64,000 nt of DNA, from the NCBI RefSeq assembly GCF_007859865.1, contig NZ_SJPI01000001.1:2621132-2685131 (forward strand), written 5' to 3'. Shown piece after piece: positions 52,622-61,700 of this stretch. The notes beneath the pieces are model-generated. The model was not told the DNA's origin and made no database searches. It saw nothing but the letters and a program-made list of their open reading frames with translations. The translations under genes and the position numbers were made by a program. This DNA is from Rubripirellula amarantea (GTDB lineage: Bacteria > Planctomycetota > Planctomycetia > Pirellulales > Pirellulaceae). The stretch's first letter is position 1. The number at the start of each line of letters is the position of its first letter.

Positions 52622-54871
52622 TCACAATAACCGCGAAAAGGTTTGATAGGTCACCAACGCTCCAACGTAAGCCAGAACGGTCATGTAAGTGAAGCTAAGA
52701 ATAGGCCAAAACCATGAATTCGTCTCACGCCGGATCACCAACAAGGTGCTAACGCATTGTGCACACAAGGCAAAGAACACCATGATCGAGAGTGCCACCG
52801 GCAAGGTGTACACGGGTGACCCGTCGGGATGCTTGGCCGCGCGCATCGCACCGATTAGGCCTTCTTCGTCTTCTTCACCGCCAAGCGAATAGATGGTTCC
52901 CAGCGTGGCAATGATCACTTCCCGAGCCGGAAAGCTAGCCACCGCACCGACTCCGATTTTCCAGTCCCAACCCAGTGGTTTGACCAGGGGTTCGATCGCA
53001 TGACCCGTCATGCCCAACGCACTATTCTCAATTAAGTGAGCGCTTTCGGCCTGCAATTGAGTCTCGATTTCGTCAGCGTTTCCGATGCCCGATTCCAGTT
53101 GACTCTGCAGTTCAAACTGGCGTGTATGATCGCCTGGCCAATAACCAGCAAACCAGATCAAGATCGAAGCAGCAAAGATCAGCGTGCCGGCGCGAACAAC
53201 GAAAGCAACGCTCGCCTGCCAGACTCTCGCAAAAACGACTCGAAGTGACGGCCATTTGTATTCAGGCAACTCCAGGACGAACGGCGACGCTTCACCTCTT
53301 AGCAACGTCTTCTTCAGGATCCATGCCACCGGAATGGCCACGACGATGCCGACGCAGTACATCGCCATCAAAACCAATGCGGGTAACGACACCCAGCCAC
53401 CAAGCCAAGCGGTGGCTGGAACGAAGGCTCCTATCAACAGCAAGTACACCGGTAGCCGAGCACTGCAGCTCATCAACGGAGCCACCATGATTGTCGCCAG
53501 GCGATCTCGCGGACTCTCAATCACTCGAGTTGCCATCACGCCGGGAACCGCACAAGCAAACGAACTCATCAGCGGTAGGAACGATTTACCGCTTAATCCA
53601 AAGGCCGACATGATTCGGTCGACGACAAAAGCGGCCCGTGCCATGTATCCGCAGTCTTCCAAGATCGCCAAGAACAAAAACAACAGTGCGATTTGTGGCA
53701 GGAAGATCAAGACGCCGCCCACGCCCGCGATCACACCGTCGACGATCAGGCTTCGCAACATTCCAGGCGGCATCACGCTGCTGATAAGGTCCGAGGCCCA
53801 GCCCGTGGCGCCGTCGATCAAGTCCATCGGGATCGAGGCAAACGAATAGATGGACTGAAAGACCGCCAGCATGATCAACAGGAAGCCGATCAATCCCAAC
53901 CATCGGTGCGTTAGCATCGCATCAATACGATCGGTCCATGATGAACCTCGCGACGACTTCAGCTCTGTCACCCCATTCAACGTGCGTGCTGCCCAGTCAT
54001 AGCGGGCTTCGCATTCTCGATCGATCAGGTCAATGCCGCCGCTCTCTTTGACGGACATCTTCAAGTCCTGGCGAATGCGACTGAGTCGTTGCCCGAATTC
54101 GCTGCCCAGGCGTTTGGTGATCGCTGATTCTGCTGCTCCGCCTTGGTCAATCAACGCTCGTTGAACTAAGAAGCGACTTGGTTGATCGTCGGAGTCCGAG
54201 ATGTGAGTCGCTATCGCGGCCTGCAGTTCGTCTACAGCAGTGACAAACGACGCGGGCAATGCTTGCGAGCGTTGAAGACGCTCGCCGTCCATCGCGCGTT
54301 CGCAACTAGCGGCGATTTCTCTTTTCAGTTCCAAAATTCCCGTTCGCTTAGACGCTGAAGTCGCGATCACCGGGATGCCGAGCGTCAGAGACAATTGCTC
54401 GATGTCGATTGACAACCCGCGGGAGGTTGCCGCGTCGATCATGTTCAGTGCCAGAACAACAGGCTTGCCCAGTTCGAGGATTTGGCTAACCAGGAACAAA
54501 TTGCGTCGCAGCATCGTCGCGTTGACCACGCAAACGATCAGGTCGACTTCGGGCTCACCCGGAACTTCGCCGGTCAAAACTTCCACTGCGACCAACTCGT
54601 CGGGTGATCGCGGAGCCAGCGAATAAGTGCCTGGCAAATCAATCAGGTCAATCAGCAGTGATCGCCCGTCCGTTGTGGGAACATGGCAGTGACCCACCTT
54701 CTTTTCAATTGTCACACCCGGATAGTTGCCCGTGCGAACATTGAGTCCCGCCAACGCGTTGAACAGCGTGCTTTTGCCAGTGTTGGGATTTCCCACCAGC
54801 GCAACGCGGTAATGAAAGTCGTCAGCGGTAGAGTGGGTCGGCGATGAAGATTCGTACGATGCCGACGACAT
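52622..54871 (-). CDS. feoB: Ferrous iron transporter FeoB
   Basis: A 749-residue GTPase-coupled Fe(II) transporter of the inner membrane. N-terminal G domain: G1 GNPNTGKSTLFNALAG, NYPGVTIEKKVGH (switch), G3 DLPGTYSL, G4 NMID, then a helical GDI-like region to about residue 300. The membrane domain has about eight helices with GVGGVLIFLPQIALLFLFLAILEDCGYMARAAFVVDR and SSFACAVPGVMATRVIESPRDRL, the two conserved Gate motifs with the transport Cys. Full length. It begins 33 bases after feoA. Confidence 0.96.
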   Translation of the reverse strand: MSSASYESSSPTHSTADDFHYRVALVGNPNTGKSTLFNALAGLNVRTGNYPGVTIEKKVGHCHVPTTDGRSLLIDLIDLPGTYSLAPRSPDELVAVEVLTGEVPGEPEVDLIVCVVNATMLRRNLFLVSQILELGKPVVLALNMIDAATSRGLSIDIEQLSLTLGIPVIATSASKRTGILELKREIAASCERAMDGERLQRSQALPASFVTAVDELQAAIATHISDSDDQPSRFLVQRALIDQGGAAESAITKRLGSEFGQRLSRIRQDLKMSVKESGGIDLIDRECEARYDWAARTLNGVTELKSSRGSSWTDRIDAMLTHRWLGLIGFLLIMLAVFQSIYSFASIPMDLIDGATGWASDLISSVMPPGMLRSLIVDGVIAGVGGVLIFLPQIALLFLFLAILEDCGYMARAAFVVDRIMSAFGLSGKSFLPLMSSFACAVPGVMATRVIESPRDRLATIMVAPLMSCSARLPVYLLLIGAFVPATAWLGGWVSLPALVLMAMYCVGIVVAIPVAWILKKTLLRGEASPFVLELPEYKWPSLRVVFARVWQASVAFVVRAGTLIFAASILIWFAGYWPGDHTRQFELQSQLESGIGNADEIETQLQAESAHLIENSALGMTGHAIEPLVKPLGWDWKIGVGAVASFPAREVIIATLGTIYSLGGEEDEEGLIGAMRAAKHPDGSPVYTLPVALSIMVFFALCAQCVSTLLVIRRETNSWFWPILSFTYMTVLAYVGALVTYQTFSRLL

Positions 54872-54904
54872 GAGCGAGATAGATTCTCAGAAAGGTAAGA
54901 TCGC

Positions 54905-55165
54905 TTAACCGACCACTTCGACTTCAACGCGTCTGGCTTCGCCGTCGCGAACAGCAATGCGGGCACCCGCGACGCCGCAGTTCACTGGGCCCTTGAACGG
55001 TGCCCGACGGATGTACTGGACCAATTCGCCAGCAATGAAACCCATCTCACGAAGGCGTGACGAAATACCGTCGACCCCTTCAATGCGGATGATTCGGGCT
55101 GATTGTCCCGGAGCCAATTGGTCCAAGGTCATCAACGAAGTGGCGGGGGTCAGGGTGGCCGACAT
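54905..55165 (-). CDS. feoA: Ferrous iron transport accessory protein FeoA
   Basis: An 86-residue SH3-like protein that modulates FeoB. Family marks: LDQLAPGQSARIIRIEG, SSRLREMGFIAGELVQYIRRAPFKGPVNCGVAGARIAVRDGEA (shown in pieces: LREMGFIAG, PFKGPV, ARIAVR). ATG 55165 fits the family length; a longer frame to 55210 does not. First gene of feoA-feoB-Cys-rich protein, under a Fur-box-like palindrome 57 bases upstream. Confidence 0.93.
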   Translation of the reverse strand: MSATLTPATSLMTLDQLAPGQSARIIRIEGVDGISSRLREMGFIAGELVQYIRRAPFKGPVNCGVAGARIAVRDGEARRVEVEVVG

Positions 55166-55221
55166 GAACGTGATCTCTTGCGTAATGCTGCGAAAGGAGT
55201 CCGATCTCAAAACCTTCGCTA

Positions 55222-55238
55222 TTGAGAATGCTTCTCAA
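55222..55238. promoter_or_regulatory. Putative Fur box upstream of feoA
   Basis: Perfect 7-3-7 inverted repeat TTGAGAATGCTTCTCAA, close to the GAGAATnATTCTC-type Fur operator. It lies 57 bases before the feoA start, where repression by Fe-loaded Fur is expected. Binding by another Fur/DtxR-type regulator is possible. Confidence 0.6.
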
Positions 55239-55720
55239 AAGCATCTGTAGTTTCGTCTTTCATCGACCTGGTGTCAAGGATTGCTGCAGCCAACTGGGAT
55301 GCAAAATCAGCAAAAGAGCTAAGCAAGCAAAGAAAAATTCGCAAAAAAATTTAGTCTCAGCAACGCGGTTTAGAAAGCCGTAACCACCGAATCTCGACAA
55401 GGTTTGTTATTGCTATGCCGCGCAAAAAAGGTGGTGCAGTGGCAGTCCGTTCATGATCGCGAAACGTCGAGTCGCGCGACCGAGCAAACCCCCACGCGTC
55501 AGCGAACTCGGTGAGTAAACGGGTTCAGTTCGGCTTGTTGAATGAACTGACCACACAGGTAATCGGTGTTATGAACAGTCGTAATGGGGCGTTCCTAACG
55601 ATTGGATGACGTTCGGATTCCCGTTGAGCTGCGTGCTGCGACTTGGCGTTGCCGATGCGGAGACTACTTTGCGGGCATCGAACTTCATTCACTCACTCTC
55701 CTTTTGAATTTTTGAGAACC
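55239..55720. other. Intergenic region between feoA and the epimerase gene
   Basis: About 480 bases separating divergent genes. I see no gene. AT-rich patches (AAAAATTCGCAAAAAAATTTAG near 55335) may belong to promoters. A structured RNA cannot be excluded but was not recognised. Confidence 0.45.
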
Positions 55721-56713
55721 ATGAAACGAACGATTCTTGTTGCCGGCGGCGGAGGGTTTATTGGTGGGCACCTCGCGAAAGAACTGCTCAAAGATCCAAA
55801 CAACCACGTCCGCGTTGTTGATATCAAGCCTCAGGACCAATGGTACTTCGTTCATGAAGGCGCCGAAAATCGTGTGGGTGATTTAGCGAACATGGATGTC
55901 GCCCAAGCTTCATGCGAGGGAGTTCACGATGTCTATAACCTTGCCGCTGATATGGGCGGGATGGGGTTCATCGAGAACAACAAGGCATTGTGCATGTTGA
56001 CGGTCTTGATCAATACGAACCTATTGGTCGCCGCACGAGACCACGGCATCGAAAAGTACTTTTACGCTAGTTCAGCTTGCGTCTACAACGCAGACAAACA
56101 ACGTGATCCCAACGTGACGGCACTCAAGGAAGAAGATGCATATCCCGCAATGCCAGAAGATGGCTACGGTTGGGAAAAGTTGTTTTCCGAGCGGATGTGC
56201 CGACACTTTCGCGAAGACTTTGGTCTTCACACTCGTGTTGCCCGATTCCACAACGTTTATGGCCCCTATGGAACCTGGGAAGGTGGCCGCGAGAAAGCAC
56301 CTGCTGCGGTTTGTCGAAAGGTCATCCAAGCAAAGACATCTGGCGATCACAAGATCGAGATCTGGGGCGACGGAAAGCAAACTCGCAGCTTCATGTACAT
56401 CGACGATTGCGTTTATGGCATCCTCAAGATCATGAACAGCGACATCATCGAGCCGATTAACCTTGGCTCGGACGAACTTGTCACGATCAATGGTCTCGTC
56501 GACATCGTGGAGGACATCGCCGACATCAAGCTTCAACGCGACTACAACCTTTCGGCACCGAAGGGCGTCAACGGACGCAACAGCGACAATACGATGATTC
56601 AACGTGAACTCGGCTGGGCCCCAGGTATTCGGCTGCGTGATGGCATGCAACGCACGTATGACTGGATCTACGAAGAATACACGGCAAAGTACCCTACGGC
56701 CGTTAAGGCGTAA
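55721..56713 (+). CDS. GDP-mannose 3,5-epimerase-like (GME) protein
   Basis: A 330-residue extended SDR. NAD-binding GGGGFIGGHL, then blocks that match plant GME closely from memory: NLAADMGGMGFI, FYASSACVYN with catalytic Cys, YGWEK (Tyr/Lys pair), RFHNVYGPYGTWEGGREKAP, IWGDGKQTRSFMYIDDC and GVNGRNSDNTMI. GME converts GDP-D-mannose to GDP-L-galactose and GDP-L-gulose, precursors of cell-wall sugars and, in plants, ascorbate. ATG 55721 fits the Rossmann start; a longer frame to 55643 is not supported. A Nudix gene follows after about 30 bases. Confidence 0.88.
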   Translation: MKRTILVAGGGGFIGGHLAKELLKDPNNHVRVVDIKPQDQWYFVHEGAENRVGDLANMDVAQASCEGVHDVYNLAADMGGMGFIENNKALCMLTVLINTNLLVAARDHGIEKYFYASSACVYNADKQRDPNVTALKEEDAYPAMPEDGYGWEKLFSERMCRHFREDFGLHTRVARFHNVYGPYGTWEGGREKAPAAVCRKVIQAKTSGDHKIEIWGDGKQTRSFMYIDDCVYGILKIMNSDIIEPINLGSDELVTINGLVDIVEDIADIKLQRDYNLSAPKGVNGRNSDNTMIQRELGWAPGIRLRDGMQRTYDWIYEEYTAKYPTAVKA

Positions 56714-56743
56714 CGCTGCATGTCAGTGTGACGTTTCAATGTG

Positions 56744-57325
56744 ATGTCGAATAAGAAACCAGGGTCGATGCTTCCTCGCGAGTTCAAGACGCTCGCGAAA
56801 GAGTCTGTCTATCGCAGCGCGCGTGTTGAACTGCAGCATCACAAGGTAGAACTGCCCGATGGCAACATCGTCGACGATTGGGCATATGTGCTCGCTTCGG
56901 ACGCGGTGCTTTTGGTTTGCCAGCGCAACGACGGAAAGTTTTTAGTTCTACGCCATCACAAGTACGCGATATCGGATTGCGTTCACGGGCCCGTTGGCGG
57001 TGCTGTTGATCGAGATGAAAGTCCGATTGATGCCGCCAAACGAGAATTGTTAGAGGAAACCGGAATGCAGGCCGCGTGGTGGCGATGTCTGGGGGAAAGT
57101 GTGCTGGACCCGAATCGCTACGTTGGCCGAGTTCATTGTTACCTCGTTCGCGAGCTTACTCGAGTTCACGATCAGCCTCTTGCACCGGATTGCGAAAACC
57201 CCGATCTGGTTTGGGTGACGGAGCAAGAGCTTCGTGAAATCGCCATCAAAGAGTCCTCGGTCGCGTCATGGAAGCTCGCCTTTTTGTTGGCAATCGAAAG
57301 TCTACGCGACACAGAATCGGTTTGA
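56744..57325 (+). CDS. Nudix hydrolase (ADP-sugar pyrophosphatase-like)
   Basis: A 193-residue hydrolase of nucleoside diphosphates linked to X. The Nudix box GGAVDRDESPIDAAKRELLEETGM (in pieces: GGAVDRDE, AAKRELLEETGM) fits GX5EX7REUXEEXGU. The N-terminal beta-strand region (VELQHHKVELPDGNIVDDW) is like ADP-ribose/ADP-sugar pyrophosphatases. ATG 56744 follows a GTG at 56741. It lies just after the GDP-mannose epimerase gene and may control nucleotide-sugar levels; the substrate is inferred only from this neighbourhood. Convergent with pyrC, 47 bases away. Confidence 0.83.
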   Translation: MSNKKPGSMLPREFKTLAKESVYRSARVELQHHKVELPDGNIVDDWAYVLASDAVLLVCQRNDGKFLVLRHHKYAISDCVHGPVGGAVDRDESPIDAAKRELLEETGMQAAWWRCLGESVLDPNRYVGRVHCYLVRELTRVHDQPLAPDCENPDLVWVTEQELREIAIKESSVASWKLAFLLAIESLRDTESV

Positions 57326-57372
57326 TGCTAGTCCTGGCGTGAACCGGCATCGGATTCAATCGCCAATCACGG

Positions 57373-58722
57373 TTAGGTTCCAATCCCATCCGGTGTATTC
57401 CAATAGCCACCGCGCGAGTGGTCGAATCGAAGTTTTGCGCCGCGGTGAGATTCATTGAATCCCGATTGTTTGCTCCACACGACCGAGCCGCCGACCATTG
57501 TGGTGACAGGCCACCCGGTAAGGGTTTCTCCGTGCCAAGGACTCCATTTTGTTTTCGTATGTTGTTCTTCGTCGCGAACCGTGCGAGATTCGTCGAGGTC
57601 CACCAGCACCAAGTCGGCATCGTAGCCGGCTTCGATTCGGCCCTTGCCGATGATGCCCCAGACTCGTGCCGGTGCGTCACTCATCCAAGAGGCAACTTGC
57701 TGCAAAGAACACTTGCCCGCAACGACCTGATTGAGCATCAAGGCCAACGAGTTTTCGACAGCGGGCAAACCCGATGGGCTTTGCGGATAGGGCTGTGCTT
57801 TTTCTTCGAGCGTGTGCGGTGCGTGGTCAGTCGCGATGACCTGGATCGTGCCGTCGAGTAGGCCTTGCCATAAGCCTGCATTGTCGGCTGCTGTCTTGAT
57901 TGACGGGTTCATCTGAATGCGACTTCCCAGCCGGGGGTAATCGTCAACATTAAAGAAAACGTGATGCAAACAAATTTCAGCAGTCAGGTAGGGAGCCGTG
58001 TCACGCAGCAGATCAAGTTCATCAGCGGTGGATACATGCAGCACATGAAATCGGTGCTTATGTCGCGTCGCCAAGTCGATGGCTCGCTTGGTAGCAATGA
58101 CCGCTGCTTTGTGATCGCGAATCCGGGAGTGGTCTGCGATGTCAGTGGTTCCGCTAAGTCGTTCCGCGTTGGCTCGCACGGTGGCTTCGTCTTCGCAGTG
58201 CGCGCATAGGGGAAGCGTGGTTTCGGCAAAGATGCGTTCGAGTGCTTCTTGGGAATCGACCAGGAGATTGCCAGTGCTGCTGCCGATGAAAATCTTGATA
58301 CCGGGGACATCCGTTGCTTTACGAAGTTCTTCGACGTTGTCAGGCGTGGCACCGATGTAGAAGCCGTAGTTAACAAGCGACTTGTCAGCGGCGAGTTGCT
58401 CTTTTGCCTTCACGCCTTCCATCGTGACAGCCGGTGGTTGGGTGTTGGGCATCTCCAAGAACGACGTTGTCCCACCAGCAGCGCAGGCGTGGGAGGCTGT
58501 TGAAAGATCTTCTTTATGAGTCAGACCGGGTTCGCGAAAATGAACTTGGTCATCGATCACTCCTGGCAACAAGTGCAGTCCGCTGCCGTCAATCAACTCG
58601 TCGGCCGACGCATGTGTGTCGGCCGCCACGTCGAGGATCTTGCCATTTTCCAGGAGGACATTGGAAAGGACCGTGGAGCCGGGCAAAACGGCTGAAACGT
58701 TGCGGATAAGGGTGCGTGACAT
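57373..58722 (-). CDS. pyrC: Dihydroorotase with Gln in place of the first metal-site His
   Basis: A 449-residue type I dihydroorotase that cyclises carbamoyl-aspartate in pyrimidine synthesis. Blocks: [32 protein letters not shown], carboxylated-Lys region [14 protein letters not shown], His ligands in LCAHCED and FHVLHVSTA, and the catalytic Asp in ATDHAPHT. The usual D-x-H-x-H reads D-D-Q-V-H here, so the first zinc His is Gln; I recall this variant in Bacteroidetes-type dihydroorotases. The ORF ends with a long C-terminal tail after VVWSKQSG. It follows the DUF4175-like gene by 45 bases on the same strand. Confidence 0.88.
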   Translation of the reverse strand: MSRTLIRNVSAVLPGSTVLSNVLLENGKILDVAADTHASADELIDGSGLHLLPGVIDDQVHFREPGLTHKEDLSTASHACAAGGTTSFLEMPNTQPPAVTMEGVKAKEQLAADKSLVNYGFYIGATPDNVEELRKATDVPGIKIFIGSSTGNLLVDSQEALERIFAETTLPLCAHCEDEATVRANAERLSGTTDIADHSRIRDHKAAVIATKRAIDLATRHKHRFHVLHVSTADELDLLRDTAPYLTAEICLHHVFFNVDDYPRLGSRIQMNPSIKTAADNAGLWQGLLDGTIQVIATDHAPHTLEEKAQPYPQSPSGLPAVENSLALMLNQVVAGKCSLQQVASWMSDAPARVWGIIGKGRIEAGYDADLVLVDLDESRTVRDEEQHTKTKWSPWHGETLTGWPVTTMVGGSVVWSKQSGFNESHRGAKLRFDHSRGGYWNTPDGIGT

Positions 58723-58767
58723 GTCGAAGCTCGCGTAAGAATATCGAAGATTAGATCTTCTAATTCT

Positions 58768-61700
58768 CTACTGTGCGAGCGCTCGTCGGAAGGCGTCGAA
58801 AGCATCGCGATACGCGGCTGGCGGCGGACGACGGTTTCCGGAATCTCGCAAGCCCCGCAACGCGTCGCGGTTGTCCCGGTTCTGCGTATTGGAAGTCCTC
58901 GATGGTGGTTTAAGACCAAGACTTCGCAGCGCGTCTTCAAGATCGCGTTTCGCGTCTGCATTTTGCGTGGGCGATTTCTCCAATTCGCGAATGTTCTGCC
59001 AACGATCGCGAAACCGTTGCATATCGGCTTCCGTCCAATTTAATTTGTCCAACAATTCTTGGTTGGGTTGGTCACGAGTCTGGTCAAGATAGTCAAGCAC
59101 CATGTCGGTCGCCTTCTTGGCGTAGTCTTGGTTGATTTTGTCGACGGGATCCTGAATTTGTTCTCCGGCAACGTTCCCTTCGGAGCCATCGGTCGATCCG
59201 GGCGTGCCCTCCATCGAAGGGCTCATGTTCTCTGGATTCTGTTTGCCCGGTGTTGGCTCACCGTTGGGCTCAGAACCCGATTGGGATGAGCCCGCATCGC
59301 TCGACGGCGATTGCGATCCGGAGTTCGCTTCGGGCGACTCTTTGCCAGATTCGTTGCCAGATTCATTGCCAGTTCCTTCGTCATCCGAATCACCATTGGG
59401 GTCTTCGCCGGTAGCGTTTTCTTTAGCAGTGTTTTCGTCGGTAGGACTTTCGCCACCAGTGCCTTGGTTGTCACTGTCACCTGACCTTGATGCATCATCT
59501 GACATTGAGTCTGCGGCACTCTCTGCGTTCGGATCGGACCCCGTTTGAGGGCTTTGAGGGTTTTGTCCGCCGCTGCTTTGGTTATCGTCGCTTTGGTTAC
59601 CGCTGCTTTGGTTACCGTCGCCTCGTTGGCCATCGCTACCAGGTTGGCTGGGGCTATCGCCTTGCCCGCCGCCTTCGGGTTTGCCATCGTCTCCATCGCG
59701 TGAAGGATTTGCCGAGTCATTTGGTTTCGGCTTTCCACCACTTGATGCGTCGGAGCTGTCCCGATCGCCGCTTTCCTGAGCACTGTTGGATTCAGAGTCG
59801 CTGGTTTCGGAGTCGCTGGTTTCGGAGTCGCTGGTTTCGGAGTCGCTGGTTTCGGAGTCGCTGGTTTCGGAGTCATGGGACTGTGGGTTAGCAGCCTCGG
59901 GGTCTCGGTTCTCGTCTGAACTTTGTTCCTGGGGCTTACCGGACTGGTCGCCCTGTCCTTTCTTTTGGTTTTCAAGAAAGTCACGGATGCGTTCAAACGC
60001 TTCGCCATCGTGTTGCGGAGGCCCTTCTTGTTCATCCGTTTGGGTATCGGTGGGGTTTCCCTCACCTTGCGGATTCGTGCCATCTTGAGATCGGTTTTGA
60101 GGATTGCCGTTTTGTTGGTTGCCAGCACCATCTGTTTGAGGGCTACCGGAGGAATCAGGGTCGCGATTTGGCGAATCGCTGGAAGGTTCGTTCGAAGATG
60201 GTTGTTCTGCGGATGATTGGCTTCCGGGATCTTCACTTCCGCTGCTTGTTCCACTCTTGGACTCCGTACCGGGTTCCATCGCTCCCTGGTCCGAGCTTTG
60301 TCGTTGATCACCATCTTGGGATCCATCAGGTTGGCGTGGTTGGGGTTCGTCGCCTTGACCAGATTGATCGTCGTTAGCTTCTTGCGCACCCTGATCTCGG
60401 CCATCGGAACCCTGTGCACCGGAACCAGGGTCTCCCGGATTTTGTGTCCCAGAGTTCTGGTTTTGCGTCCCTGAGTTCTGTGAAGTTGAATCCTGTGTCC
60501 CCGAGTTTTGGTCCTGATTCATTCCTTCGGATTCGCTGGCTTCCGATTCGCCGCCTTCTCCTGACTTTCCGCCGCCACCGGCGTCGCCTTCTCCTTCTTT
60601 TTCGCTGGTGCCGTCCCCGCCCGTTCCGCCAGATTGTTGTTGGTCGGCTGAGTCACCACTTCCACCGGACTGGCCTTGAGCACCCTGTTGATCTCCCTCT
60701 TCAGCTTTACCATTGCCGTCGGAGTTGCCGTCGGAATTGCCGTCGGGGGAGCCGCCGTCAGACGCTTCTTCGTCGGGCGCGTTGTCCCCTGCGGGATCAG
60801 CGGCCGGTTGTTGGTCCGGTTCCGACAGCCCATCTTCATTCGGTTGGCCAGGCGGTGGAACTTCAGCATCCGCGACGATGCGAAGTTCGATCGGATCGGT
60901 GGTCGCCGTATTGGCATCGCCGTTGGCGATTCGTCGATTGTCCGTTGCGATGGCGGCAATGCGTACCACATCACCCACCATTAATCCCATTTCTGCGGGT
61001 CGGAAACGGTATTCAGCGACCTGATTTCCAACCTTTCCCTTTTCGTGAGCCCAAAGCACAGGCTCGTCGATGACTTGAATACCACTTCGCATCTGCAAGC
61101 GGATTTCAGTCAAACCAAAGTCTGCATCGGAGGCATGAACCTCGATCATTTGCTGCGCACCCAAAGGAACATCTTGCGAAGAGCGAGTGGGCAACATGAT
61201 CGCAATTTCGGGTGCCAAATCCGCGATGATATCGATCGGGTAGATGATCGGTTCAGGGTTGCTTGAATCGGCTGCATCCCAAACTTTAATGCGGTAACTG
61301 TCGCGCCGAACTTCGCGCGATCTTCCCAATGCAATCTTGAGCGGGAATTGAACATTCACTTGCATGCCATCCTGGCTCACTTTCAAGTCAATCGCACCGT
61401 CGGTTGCCTGGATGTTGTTTCCGATGCGTTTGGGGTTGAATTGAATCGCCCCGCGTGTGACCGGGCGATTGCATCGAGCGACGATCGTGATTTGGGTACC
61501 ATCAATGGCAGAGATCGCGCCTGTGGTGCGTGAGTAGGGAGTGATGCCGGTATAGGCGGGCGGTTCGTAGCGAATCGATTCGAGCGATACCACAGGTACG
61601 TCTTCGACGCGAAGCACGAATGGTCCCGCCGTGGCATCGCCAGCGAACAGCGAGTAGGGCACGTTTCCCGCAGCGGATGTCGGCAGCGAAATCTCGGATT

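Noticed and set aside
59795-59869. Regular 15-bp repeats that might suggest a CRISPR array
   Set aside because: Units are contiguous without spacers and lie in a coding frame; no cas genes are present.
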